From Paenibacillus sp. yr247 (GTDB lineage Bacteria; Bacillota; Bacilli; Paenibacillales; NBRC-103111), in the NCBI RefSeq assembly GCF_900103825.1, contig NZ_FNIF01000001.1:898678-962677 (forward strand): a stretch of DNA of 64,000 bases, in the 5' to 3' direction. The notes under the pieces are model-generated. The model was not told the DNA's origin. It searched no databases and was given only the letters and a program-made list of their open reading frames with translations. Position 1 is the stretch's first letter. Each line of letters begins with the position of its first letter. The translations under genes and the position numbers were made by a program. Shown here piece by piece: positions 53,555 to 61,877 of this stretch.

Positions 53555-54060
53555 ATGGACAAGTTGTACGTTAAGGCTATCATCAATTCTTTATTTTTCC
53601 GCAGCCCAACACTGGTAACAGGTACCCAATTTCCCGTTAAGTCCAAAACCAATCAGATCATTTATAATATACTGTCATTAAAATCCGCAAGAAATGACAC
53701 CTTGATTAAAATGAATGACTACATGAAAAGGATGATAAGAGGGAAAAAATTTTTGGATCCGGCGCAACGCGCGTTGTTTACGATTTAGGTAATGGCTATG
53801 TTATAAAGATAGCTAAGTCTCAAAAAGGGATCCTTTGCAACAAAATGGAAGTAACCTCATACCAGTCATCGCCGAACGCAATTAAAAAATATCTTGCACC
53901 GATTATCAATTACGATAAGGTTTACCGCTGATTAATCATGAAAAAATACATTCAAAAATTTCCTTCCGATTCTTTGATAAATAAACGGCAATTGGTTAAA
54001 AAATTATTGGATCAAGGAATCATTCCATCAAAGGGGATAGGTCGTATATTGTGCAGCGAC
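53555..54060 (+). pseudogene. Protein-kinase-fold protein relic
   Basis: The first frame ends NDYMKRMIRGKKF. A one-base shift at the AAAAAATTTTT run leads to IFGSGATRVVYDLGNGYVIK and IAKSQ, a glycine loop and Lys like those of small kinase-fold proteins. Later YDKVYR-TGA-LIMKKYIQKFP shows a Trp codon turned to TGA. The tail (LVKKLLDQGIIPSKG) ends exactly where the CGACACAAACATAG repeat begins, so an element has cut it off. Confidence 0.6.
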
Positions 54061-54175
54061 ACAAACATAGTCCTTTTTAAATTATTGTAACTGAGCCATT
54101 TATTGCATTAAAGGGAGTACATTTGTGTCGTAATATTTTGACACAAATGTACTCCCTTTCTATCGATACGACAGT
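54058..54175. repeat. Cluster of GACACAAACATAG / ACATTTGTGTCG units
   Basis: CGACACAAACATAGTCC at 54058 faces GGGAGTACATTTGTGTC (54113-54129) and its perfect inverse at 54140-54156 with a 10-nt loop. A further CGATACGACAGTAATATACTCC follows. The units match those at 56.8 and 61.1 kb. Confidence 0.7.
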
Positions 54176-54480
54176 AATATACTCCTTTTCTGCTCAGAGC
54201 GTGAGCTATGGAAATGTTGACAAAACCTAAATAAAGATACCGCCAACAACCCGAAAAACGTACATTAAGAAAAAAAATTACTCTAATTCCTTCATAATTA
54301 GCTTTTTTTATCCGAGAACGACAAATAACTCATTAGGAGTTGCTTAAACTGGTACCTGATTAAACCGAAGTATACAAAAAACGACATGTAAAGATGATTC
54401 TGAATACCCATTGGAGTTTATATGGTAATAAAGTATATTCATGGAACAAGTGTATTGTTAAAATATTTAATTAATTCGAA
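54176..54480. other. AT-rich intergenic DNA
   Basis: No gene or clear signal is seen. Confidence 0.4.
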
Positions 54481-54586
54481 AAATAGATTTGATTTTTCTG
54501 TTTATTGGAAAATAAGGAGGTTATATGAGGAGTAAATAGATTTGATTTTTCTGTTTATTGGAAAAAAGGAGGTGATATGATGAGTA
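54481..54586 (+). repeat. 53-bp tandem duplication containing a ribosome binding site
   Basis: AAATAGATTTGATTTTTCTG begins at 54481 and again at 54534. Both units carry TTTATTGGAAAA, an AAGGAGGT site and an ATG. The second copy differs by two small changes in the site. Confidence 0.8.
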
Positions 54587-54642
54587 AAGTGTTCGTAAAA
54601 ATTGACAGTAAAGGAATATATTGTCTGTTCAATCCTAGCTGA
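54577..54642 (+). CDS. Short peptide (21 aa), doubtful
   Basis: An optimal AAGGAGGTGAT precedes ATGATG and SKVFVKIDSKGIYCLFNPS. The peptide is short and without family. It may be a relic whose frame once went on, since coding-like sequence (INVFIEDLISPRS) follows to 54790. Confidence 0.3.
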   Translation: MMSKVFVKIDSKGIYCLFNPS

Positions 54643-54808
54643 AGATTTCCCGGAAGTACTTGCCAATGTTTTTATGAAATTTCTCTACTAAGTACACCGA
54701 TCTTCTTCAGCAATGAAATTCAAAAAACACCTAGAATAAACGTTTTTATTGAAGATTTAATTAGCCCGCGATCAAAACAAAATAATTGATGAAAAGTGAG
54801 GAAGACAT

Positions 54809-56611
54809 ATGAAAAAGAAATATGTATTGTCCAGTGCAATGTGTGTGGCATTGGCATTAGGCGGTTCATTTGCCATACCTAGTTTCGCTCAAAGTACGAC
54901 AGTTATCCCAGAAAGTGCCACTCCTGGGATTTCCAACTTTACTGACTTAGGTGAAGCATCTCCAGATGCGACATTAAATGTGAACTTTTACATGCAATTA
55001 CAAAATAAAAATCAGTTAGACCAAGTCCTTGCGAGTCATAAAAAACTAACGGCTGCGCAGTTTCACTCCCAGTTCTCTCCAAAAGGGAACGACTATCACG
55101 CAGTAGTGAATCAATTGCAAAATGCTGGACTAATCGTTAACGGAACAACGGATAATAATCTAGTGATTGACGCGTCTGGAACAGTTGCGCAAATTGAGTC
55201 TGTTCTTGGGACTGACATTCATCAGTTTCAGGACAGCAGCGGCAACACCTTTTTGGCGAACACGACAGATTATCATGTCACAGGTCCACTTGCCAATCAT
55301 TTAGCCGGAACCTCCGGGGTGAACCAATTGGCCACTGCGAAACCGATGATTAAGTCAACTGAAGGTACCGACTTAACAATCGGCCAGGGGAAACCAAGCA
55401 ATTTCTTTGATGGTAACAACAGTGCAAAAATTCAACAGGCTTATAACTTTTCACCAGTATACAAAAGTGGGCTTGATGGAGCGGGACAAACCATTGCCAT
55501 TGTTGATGCATACGGTAGTCCGACGATTCAGTCAGATTTACAAACGTACAATCAAAAAGTAGAGCAAGGGGCGTTCGGTGCAGATGAACCGCTTAATTTA
55601 GAGGTCATGTCTCCTCCACCAGGACAAGCAAAGCAGCCCGTTAACAGCAGCGTTGCAGCCGATTGGGCCGGCGAAACAAGCATGGACGTCGAGTTGGCGC
55701 ACGCTGTTGCACCTGGTGCAAAGATTTTGTTGGTTGTAACGAAAGATGATGGTAATTCACTGTTTATTGCTGTAAATAAGTTGATCGACAAAGAGTTGGC
55801 AAACCAGATATCGCTATCATGGGGAATGCCGGAGGAATATATTTCTACCTCACAGAAACATGCGGTGGATCAAATGTTTGCTCAAGGAGCCGCTGAAGGC
55901 ATCAACGTATTTGTTTCATCGGGTGATGACGGTGACTTTTCAAAACAGCTTGGACAAACGGATGTCTCATTCCCCGCATCCGACCCAAATGTGATCGCAG
56001 TGGGTGGTACATCATTGTTCACGAATAGTGATAACTCCTATCAGAATGAATTCGAGTGGGGTGCGACCAATAGATGGGCTGGTGGAATCTTACAGTTGCC
56101 AAAGAATGCATTTTGGATGGGCACAGGCGGCGGTGTGAGTAACGTCTTTGCTAAGCCAAGTTGGCAGACTGGTGTTCAGGGACTAGACAGCACCATATCA
56201 CACCGTCAGCTTCCTGATGTAGCATTTAACTCCGACCCCTTTACAGGTTTTTCAATAGTCCAAAACGGTGTTGTCAAAAATGGTTGGGGTGGAACAAGCG
56301 ACGCTGCACCACAGTGGGCAGCCATTTGTGCACTTGCCAACCAAGGGCACATGCAAAAAACGGGCAGTCCTTTGCCGTTCATCAATCCACTGTTGTATTC
56401 GATGAATACATCTACATTCCATGATGTGCAACATGATAACTTATCCTACTTCTTTTGGGCACCCCTTTTCCCGGGAGGTAATGCAAAGCCATGGAATGTC
56501 TTGATGGGAGCTGACTCTTCACTCCAGGCTGGCCCAGGCTGGGATGATGCGACTGGATTGGGTACACCTGACGTTTCCAGCGTGGTGAATTACTTGGCAA
56601 ACGCGAACTAA
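54809..56611 (+). CDS. Sedolisin (S53, kumamolisin-like) secreted protease
   Basis: This is a 600-residue preproprotein. The signal peptide is KKKYVLSSAMCVALALGGSF to about residue 27. Residues 50-180 are the pro-kumamolisin activation domain (LNVNFYMQLQNKNQLDQVLA). In the catalytic domain the Glu-Asp pair is Glu289 and Asp293 in WAGETSMDVELAHAVAPGAK, the oxyanion Asp is in FVSSGDDGD and the nucleophile is Ser497 in GWGGTSDAAPQWAA. The calcium site is in WDDATGLGTPDVS near the end. Sedolisins are acid-active serine-carboxyl peptidases. GTGAGGAAG precedes the ATG. The gene is intact and has its own terminator. Confidence 0.95.
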   Translation: MKKKYVLSSAMCVALALGGSFAIPSFAQSTTVIPESATPGISNFTDLGEASPDATLNVNFYMQLQNKNQLDQVLASHKKLTAAQFHSQFSPKGNDYHAVVNQLQNAGLIVNGTTDNNLVIDASGTVAQIESVLGTDIHQFQDSSGNTFLANTTDYHVTGPLANHLAGTSGVNQLATAKPMIKSTEGTDLTIGQGKPSNFFDGNNSAKIQQAYNFSPVYKSGLDGAGQTIAIVDAYGSPTIQSDLQTYNQKVEQGAFGADEPLNLEVMSPPPGQAKQPVNSSVAADWAGETSMDVELAHAVAPGAKILLVVTKDDGNSLFIAVNKLIDKELANQISLSWGMPEEYISTSQKHAVDQMFAQGAAEGINVFVSSGDDGDFSKQLGQTDVSFPASDPNVIAVGGTSLFTNSDNSYQNEFEWGATNRWAGGILQLPKNAFWMGTGGGVSNVFAKPSWQTGVQGLDSTISHRQLPDVAFNSDPFTGFSIVQNGVVKNGWGGTSDAAPQWAAICALANQGHMQKTGSPLPFINPLLYSMNTSTFHDVQHDNLSYFFWAPLFPGGNAKPWNVLMGADSSLQAGPGWDDATGLGTPDVSSVVNYLANAN

Positions 56612-56660
56612 CTCCAATGTATTGAATTTCGGTGATTGCCAACAAATCGGTATGTACAAA

Positions 56661-56694
56661 ATGCCAGAAGAGAAATCATTCTCGTCTGGCTTTT
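56661..56694 (+). terminator. Rho-independent terminator after the sedolisin gene
   Basis: ATGCCAGAAGAG...CTCGTCTGGCTTTT. Confidence 0.7.
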
Positions 56695-56762
56695 CATGAT
56701 TCCATTCGTTTTATCGTAGGTTCCGTGTTTTTTAACTGTACAGACCGTTATTATAAATAAAT

Positions 56763-56911
56763 GGGACTATATTTATGTCGCATTATTCAATGGGAATACA
56801 TTTGTGTCGTAAAAGGGACCAAATTTGTTTCTCAACATATATTGATTCCTTTCCGGCGACACAAACATATGTGCATAATCGTTTTACGACACAAACATAT
56901 GCGCATAATCG
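56763..56911. repeat. Paired clusters of an 18-bp unit in inverted orientation
   Basis: Three forward units (GGGACTATATTTATGTCG at 56763, GGGAATACATTTGTGTCG at 56792, GGGACCAAATTTGTTTCT at 56815) face two reverse units (CGACACAAACATATGTGC at 56857, CGACACAAACATATGCGC at 56887). This looks like the left and right ends of one insertion sequence with the middle deleted. Confidence 0.7.
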
Positions 56912-57085
56912 CGAGTAAGGATGGAACGGCAGTTAACGATTCATTTTTCTGATAGCCTTACTACGCTAACGGGCAGATTTTTTCAGTTAACCATCCATTA
57001 GGGTTCAAAAAACGTTTGTTGAAGCAAGATTAAACTACAATGAAAATTAACCATGAGTTCGTGTAAATATTGGCGGTGAATATAA

Positions 57086-57526
57086 ATGGTTACTATAAGA
57101 AAAGCAACTGAAAACGACCTTTCAAAAGTGGCTAAACTTTCTGAATTATGGGTGGCTGAGGCTATAACTTACGGGTTGGGAGCAAATACTGTAGAATTGT
57201 TAAGGAACAATATTGGAGAGTACTTCTGGGTTGCAGAAATCAATTCTGAAGTTGTAGGTTATATAACTGGCAGCATTCATGAAAGCGATGGGTTGGCTGT
57301 AATCGAGAAAGGTGAGCGTTACCTTGAAATCGATGAGGTGTACGCTCATCCAGATTATCGAAATGAAAATGTTGGACATATGATGGTCGACAAACTTCTC
57401 CAAACAGCGGAACTAAATGGTATAACTCGGTCTATCGTTTATTCAGCTAGTAAGCAGTGGCAAAAAATAATTCGTTTTTATGAGAAACATGGTTTTAAAA
57501 TGTGGTTTGTCCAAATGTACCGTTAA
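57086..57526 (+). CDS. GNAT family N-acetyltransferase
   Basis: This is a 146-residue GNAT protein. LEIDEVYAHPDYRNENVGHM is motif A with a weakened acetyl-CoA loop (RNENVG instead of R.xGxG/A). IIRFYEKHGFKMWFVQM closes the fold. GGCGGTGA precedes the ATG. The altered loop could reduce activity. It is flanked by repeat copies on both sides. Confidence 0.85.
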   Translation: MVTIRKATENDLSKVAKLSELWVAEAITYGLGANTVELLRNNIGEYFWVAEINSEVVGYITGSIHESDGLAVIEKGERYLEIDEVYAHPDYRNENVGHMMVDKLLQTAELNGITRSIVYSASKQWQKIIRFYEKHGFKMWFVQMYR

Positions 57527-57550
57527 AGTTCTTTGTCCAGGACCTGATGA

Positions 57551-57650
57551 TTGAGCTAACGGATAACGGTAGCTCCATAATATTGTACTACCTAGGCTGC
57601 CACATTATTCACTCGGCGGCTTATTCAGCTAACAAGGCAGGATAGTTGGA
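57551..57650. repeat. Dispersed CTAACGG repeat (copy e, both halves)
   Basis: GAGCTAACGGATAACGGTAG, a GGCTGCC..GGCGGC centre and CAGCTAACAAGGCAGGATAG form a complete unit of about 100 bp. Confidence 0.6.
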
Positions 57651-57682
57651 ATAAGTATGTTAAGATTTAGGTAATAAGAAAA

Positions 57683-57867
57683 TGCCCCGAGGAGTAATAG
57701 ATGAAATTTCGAAAAGATATGAATCAAGTTGTCCAAAATGTGGTTACGCCTAATGTACAACTAAACTCGTTTTAGATAATCCGAAATATCCTTCATGCAA
57801 AAAGTGTAAGTCAATTTTTGCTCGAAATAATGGCGGATGGACTTTTTTTAAGGAGTGGAAATGGTGA
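57683..57867 (+). pseudogene. Zinc-ribbon small protein with frameshift
   Basis: MPRGVIDEISKRYESSCPKC, then GYA and a stop. In the next frame it continues TTKLVLDNPKYPSCKKCKSI and FARNNGGWTFFKEWKW. The two CxxC knuckles need each other, so one base has been gained or lost at 57749. Confidence 0.65.
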
Positions 57868-57871
57868 GTTC

Positions 57872-57947
57872 ATTTCGCTAACGGGACACTATAGTTAAAA
57901 ACCCAGCGGCAGTCTAAGACTTTATTTTCTCGACCGAGGTTGCCACT
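57872..57947. repeat. Dispersed CTAACGG repeat (copy f)
   Basis: CGCTAACGGGACACTATAGTT follows the zinc-ribbon stop codon, and GCGGCAGTC...GAGGTTGCC forms a weak hairpin. Confidence 0.5.
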
Positions 57948-58229
57948 ATTTCAATTTAGGAAATGTGTCTAAAACACATATACAAAGTCTAACGATTTTG
58001 AAAATCAATAATCTGCATGAGAACAGCATATCCAGTCTAATACTACAATTACAGCCAGCAGCATAGTTGAAAGAATTTATTGTTTCGTCGTGCTAGGCAA
58101 CTGGCCGCAATTGATCGACTGTCTTCTCATTTGTGATAATAGTGTTGTTAAATATGGTATAGGAAAGTCGAATTGATCCAAGCTAAAAGGATGGAAATCC
58201 ATCGAAAGAGCACAAAGGAGCCGTGCTTT

Positions 58230-59345
58230 ATGTTGTACGCCCTCGTCCGCTTGCCCTCATTCCTTCTCGGATTGTACATTGTTATAACGACAATAGGCAG
58301 CATTATCGACACGTTGATTTTGACCCGCCGTGTGAAATCACGCATTTCGATTACCACGGGGGAGGGAATCCGGTACTTGTTCAAAGTGCTCACCTACCGG
58401 ACTTCTAGTTACGAGCATAAGGACCGCCTGCTTTCTTATCTTGGTCCATTGGCGCTGTTGACCAACTTGGTAACTTGGATGGGGCTGTTTATTCTCGGCT
58501 ATGCCTTAATGCTGTGGCCGCTTATTGACAAAGATTTTATGGCAGCGCTGGAACTGGCGGGGTCCTCTTTTTTTACCCTTGGTATTTTTCAGGCGCCGCG
58601 GGGGCTTCCCATGTTATTGTCTTTTGCCGCCGCCGCGTCCGGGATGATCACAGTTGCTCTGCAGATCGGATATCTTCCTACGCTATACAGCGCTTATAAT
58701 CGAAGAGAAACGCTCGTTACTGCGCTAGGAATCCGTACTCGACGCATAGCTTGGGGCCCCGGCATCCTTGCGCACCATTATAGAGAAGGGCAAATGCGTA
58801 CCCTGCCCGAACTGTTTGCCGCTTGGGAAATTTGGGCGGCGGATATAACCGAATCCCATGTAAGCTATCCTTGGCTGAAGGTCTTCCGTTCGCCGAATAA
58901 AATGAATTCATGGGTTGTGAGCCTGCTTGCCATGATGGACGCCGCATCGCTTTATCTCGTGTTGGACCCTCCCTCGGCTCCGCCACAGGCTAAACAATGC
59001 TTGCGAGCCGGAATAACTTGCATGCGAACCTTGACAAACTCGCATGAAATAATGATCGGTGGATCAAAGCGTGCGGGAATGGATAAAGGAGCTATTCCAT
59101 TAGTCTCTCTTGCCTTTGAGGAATTCAAATATGGCATCGATCAACTCGAACGATCCGGCTTCCCGATTGATCGGTCTTTGGAGGAGGTTTGGGAGGAATT
59201 CGTCGGATGGCGGCTCCAATACGAGTATCTCGCTTATAGGCTAGCCGACTTTGTCGTGGCGGTACCTGCACCGTGGTCCGGATCGCGGGAGCATATGACT
59301 CCGGAGACGATTTTGCCGTCGGTTATGCTGCCTACTCGAACGTGA
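58230..59345 (+). CDS. Multi-pass membrane protein, hypothetical
   Basis: This is a protein of about 371 residues. Residues 1-190 hold around five hydrophobic segments: LYALVRLPSFLLGLYIVITT, YLGPLALLTNLVTWMGLFIL and PMLLSFAAAASGMITVALQI. The C-terminal 180 residues are soluble and helical (LPELFAAWEIWAADITESHV, LVSLAFEEFKYGIDQLERSG). GSSFFTLGIF in the middle resembles the filter region of two-helix ion channels (S.FTLG), so a channel-like protein is possible. The ATG at 58230 has AAAGGAG upstream; the frame is open to 58173. The gene is more GC-rich than its flanks. Confidence 0.6.
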   Translation: MLYALVRLPSFLLGLYIVITTIGSIIDTLILTRRVKSRISITTGEGIRYLFKVLTYRTSSYEHKDRLLSYLGPLALLTNLVTWMGLFILGYALMLWPLIDKDFMAALELAGSSFFTLGIFQAPRGLPMLLSFAAAASGMITVALQIGYLPTLYSAYNRRETLVTALGIRTRRIAWGPGILAHHYREGQMRTLPELFAAWEIWAADITESHVSYPWLKVFRSPNKMNSWVVSLLAMMDAASLYLVLDPPSAPPQAKQCLRAGITCMRTLTNSHEIMIGGSKRAGMDKGAIPLVSLAFEEFKYGIDQLERSGFPIDRSLEEVWEEFVGWRLQYEYLAYRLADFVVAVPAPWSGSREHMTPETILPSVMLPTRT

Positions 59346-60146
59346 TAAGGAGGAAATATACAGGATCCCCTCGCCCAGATGTTCGTGGATGTTACCGTTT
59401 GCGGACTTGCATGTACGGTGGTGGCACTTTCAAGGCGATCTCTTCGTATAACCGTTTTTCGTACGTCAATCTTACATTTTTCTGGATCCGAAGGTAAAAG
59501 GGGTAACGGTAAAAGTAGGCGTTTTTCATTATACTGGCTGGCAAATTTACTATTCGCTACCCGTATATATCACAGTGCAAAGCTTGTATATCATCTTATA
59601 TGAGCGTATAAAAAGAGAATATATCTTACCAAGCTGCCGCGGGCCAGGAACTGTTCCTTTTTTTATTGAAGTAACGGGCAGAATAAGCCAAGAAGCGTTA
59701 AATTCGGCTTGGTTGCGGAAGCTAAACATTTGGCGTCCGACTCAAGCTGATCCTCTTAAGAGAAAGAAGATCTTCAATCGACAGACTTCTCCGTGTACGT
59801 AACTTATACTGATATTGAAATATTTGCGCGCTCCGAACATATCGATAAAGGACGTGAAACTATGGAGTGGTATGGCATTCACCACATAGCAATGGCTATG
59901 GCTACGCAAGATTTAGAAAAAACGATCCAATTTTCGCTGATCCGAGAGGTAAGAAGACGTAAAGCCTGAAGGAGGGTCCACTGTGCAGGCGGATCGGCTC
60001 CAACACATACTCGTTGCCACGACCGTAGCGGTCGGGCTGGCTGCGGACTGATTCTCGTAATCTCGCAAACCACGCATATATGGATTAAAAATCAAAATAC
60101 TTACAGAAGAGTTTATAATATCGAGTAGCTGGAAAACTGGGCAAAC
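59346..60146. other. Decayed region with gene fragments
   Basis: A frame at 59494-59800 starts DPKVKGVTVKVGVFHYTGWQ and is reminiscent of B3/4-domain proteins, but it is not clear. From ATG 59862 the sequence EWYGIHHIAMAMATQDLEKT, then IQF, is the start of a VOC/glyoxalase-like protein that breaks off at 59940. GTAACGGGCAGAATA at 59671 is a repeat half-unit. No intact gene is seen. Confidence 0.45.
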
Positions 60147-60182
60147 AAATGCCACCCACGTTGAAAACGTAGGGTGGCATTT
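60147..60182 (+). terminator. Rho-independent terminator
   Basis: AATGCCACCCACGTT and AACGTAGGGTGGCATT pair, followed by TGTTTT. Confidence 0.8.
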
Positions 60183-60212
60183 GTTTTATTTAATTGATCA
60201 AAACAGAAGAGT

Positions 60213-61048
60213 TGTTGTCTGATAATAAAGTTGTTGAATTTAAAATAAAGTTGTTTAAAAATTGGCCAGATCGCTCAACTAAATGCGCAGTTTACTGCAA
60301 TAAAGCCCCCGTTGCAGTTTTGGAGTAAATCAATTAACGCAATCCGCCCAAATAGGCGGCTGTACCCGTTACGTTAACCCATCAAAAGCATAGTATATGT
60401 GTGAGTTACACAGTATGAAAACCGAGAGGATGAATTCCGTGGAAAAAAACGAAAATACGTTAAATAGGTCACTTACCATCGCCGAATTGGAAGGATTGGG
60501 ACTAGCTGCACCGGGTGGTCCGATCCCGGGCGCGCTGTTATTGCCATGGGCGGTGCCTCCAGCCCAACCCGCCGTGCCAACCGCTCCAGTTACGCCAACC
60601 GCTCCATTTCACATACCTAGTGCAATACCATTACATTTAGCCCCAGGAGTTCAGCTTACGCCACAGCAAATTCTACAGATGACACAAATGTTGCAACCGA
60701 CGCAGCCAGTGACGCCGACGACTCCGCACAGTCATAATCCGGGTTTTAATCCCGGTCATAATCCAGTGTACTATCCACCGGCATTTGGATATTACCCACA
60801 CTATTTTTATGGACTCCATCCATATTGCTCTTGTTATGTATATAGGTAAATGCCATACCTTTACTAGTTAACGGGAATCCTCGGTCAATATGAATCGGGG
60901 ATTAGTCTTTAGCTCATTGAAGTCCCGCATGTTAATTAAATTAGTTAAATGCCGTTTTAAACAACTTTATTTCTAACCCGGCCGTAACCCAAGCCGGGTT
61001 TACTGCATTTATAGCAGCTATTTTAAACAACTTTATTATCAGATAACA
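60213..61048. mobile_element. 836-bp non-autonomous element with TGT..ACA ends and 5-bp target duplication
   Basis: The left end TGTTGTCTGATAATAAAGTT and the right end AACTTTATTATCAGATAACA are inverted repeats over about 26 bases with two mismatches. Each side has a second internal copy of AATAAAGTTGTTTAAAA (60244-60260, and 60955-60971 inverted). AGAGT flanks both sides (60208-60212 and 61049-61053). TGT ends, repeated end sites and a 5-bp duplication are the traits of Tn7-, Mu- and Tn5053-like transposons, whose TnsB-type transposase binds such sites. No transposase is inside; the only gene is the Pro-rich protein. Confidence 0.8.
60439..60849 (+). CDS. Proline-rich cargo protein with GG-type leader-like N-terminus
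   Basis: This is a protein of about 136 residues from a GTG at 60439 with GAGAGGATGA eight nt upstream. The head SLTIAELEGLGLAAPGG resembles a peptide leader ending in GG. The middle is rich in Pro, Ala and Thr (QPAVPTAPVTPTAP, TPQQILQMTQMLQPTQP). The end is rich in His, Asn, Pro and Tyr (HNPGFNPGHNP, YYPHYFYGLHPYCSCYVYR) with two Cys. I recognise no family; a coat-type protein or a secreted peptide precursor are alternatives. It is the only gene of the mobile element. Confidence 0.6.
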   Translation: MEKNENTLNRSLTIAELEGLGLAAPGGPIPGALLLPWAVPPAQPAVPTAPVTPTAPFHIPSAIPLHLAPGVQLTPQQILQMTQMLQPTQPVTPTTPHSHNPGFNPGHNPVYYPPAFGYYPHYFYGLHPYCSCYVYR

Positions 61049-61063
61049 AGAGTATTGAATGTC

Positions 61064-61147
61064 CCAACATTTATGTCATTTAAGTCTGAACATTTGTGTC
61101 GTTAGAGGGAGACACCACAAAAAATTAGTGTCGGGTGACAAGAACAT
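61064..61147. repeat. Compact cluster of the 18-bp end-like units
   Basis: GTCCCAACATTTATGTCA, GAACATTTGTGTCG, AGTGTCGGGTGACAAG and AACATAGTCCC occupy 84 bp. The last unit abuts the broken end of the IS110 transposase frame, so this element inserted into or deleted part of it. Confidence 0.65.
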
Positions 61148-61149
61148 AG

Positions 61150-61603
61150 TCCCATTAATTGCCGGAATGGAAACGGACAGGTGAATAATAGCCGTTTTTG
61201 ACCATGTCTGCAATTACAAGCGCATCCTTTTGTCACTTTTAGATCGTGTATTGTCGCGGTTTTCTTTGTTCTTCTTGACCAGGTGAGGGTTAACAAGTAC
61301 AGCTTCAATCTATTTATCTTTAAGCCAATGAGCAAGGCTGAGTCAATAGTGGCCTGTCGGCTCCATACCGACCATCATCTTGTTTAGCTTGTACGAAGCT
61401 AGCAAGTCTCTGATCCATCGATCGAAAGCCAGGAAGCCCACTTCATCATTACTAAATTCCAATGGATTACCCAAAGCAATACCACGGAAGTTAACGGCTC
61501 TAGCAACGTGGGTCTCCTGAGCGATATCTACACCGACAACAAGGTGATTAACGGTAATGTTTTCAATGAGTTGATTTTGTTTGTATTGTGACTTAAACTT
61601 CAT
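61150..61603 (-). pseudogene. IS110-family transposase, N-terminal relic
   Basis: The minus strand begins MKFKSQYKQNQLIENI and carries the DEDD/RuvC-like start HLVVGVDIAQETHVARAVNF and MMVGMEPTGHY. A TGA follows GHY; shifted frames then give LAHWLKD, VNPHLVKKNKENRDNTRSKS and ADMVKNGYYSPVRFHSG. The DEDD catalytic Asp and Glu are still visible. The C-terminal Ser domain is gone. The 5' flank holds the RNA-like segment. Confidence 0.85.
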
Positions 61604-61717
61604 AGTAGAGCGAACTCCTGATGTGGGATTTTAAGGGCTGTAGACCCGTTACGTACTCCCATCGTACAGGAGCGCTCTTTTTTATTCAAAGTCCAAATTA
61701 TTCGTTCCACAGGAATT
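61604..61717 (-). ncRNA. Candidate IS110 bridge-RNA segment
   Basis: The 114 bases before the transposase fold, on the minus strand, into a stem GAGCG/CGCTC (61673-61677 with 61608-61612) that continues CTCCTG/CAGGAG. Inside lie TGGGA/TCCCA (61657-61661 with 61624-61628) and a GGG-TCTACAG-CCC hairpin. The copy at 37640 keeps the structure with TGGAA/TTCCA, a compensated change. IS110 elements of known type encode a guide RNA in such a flank. Confidence 0.55.
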
Positions 61718-61790
61718 CTAACGGAAACTATAGTTGAATGACGAAGCTGCCGGAACGATCGGCAGCTTCGTTACGTTAACGGGCAGGATT
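61718..61790. repeat. Dispersed CTAACGG repeat (copy h, IS110 junction)
   Basis: CTAACGGAAACTATAGTTGA, a GAAGCTGCCG-GAACGAT-CGGCAGCTTC hairpin and CGTTAACGGGCAGGAT make a full unit. The left edge is the IS110 junction. Confidence 0.7.
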
Positions 61791-61877
61791 GCGTGGTGCC
61801 TACCTTGAATATAAAAGGGCAAAGTTAATTAACCGTAATCGCGAATGGGTCGCATCTTTAAGGAAAGCAGGCACCAT

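Noticed and set aside
56857..56911. Spaced CGACACAAACATATG units considered as a CRISPR array
   Set aside because: There are only two reverse units with a spacer far shorter than CRISPR spacers, and forward units face them. This fits insertion-sequence ends, and no cas genes are present.
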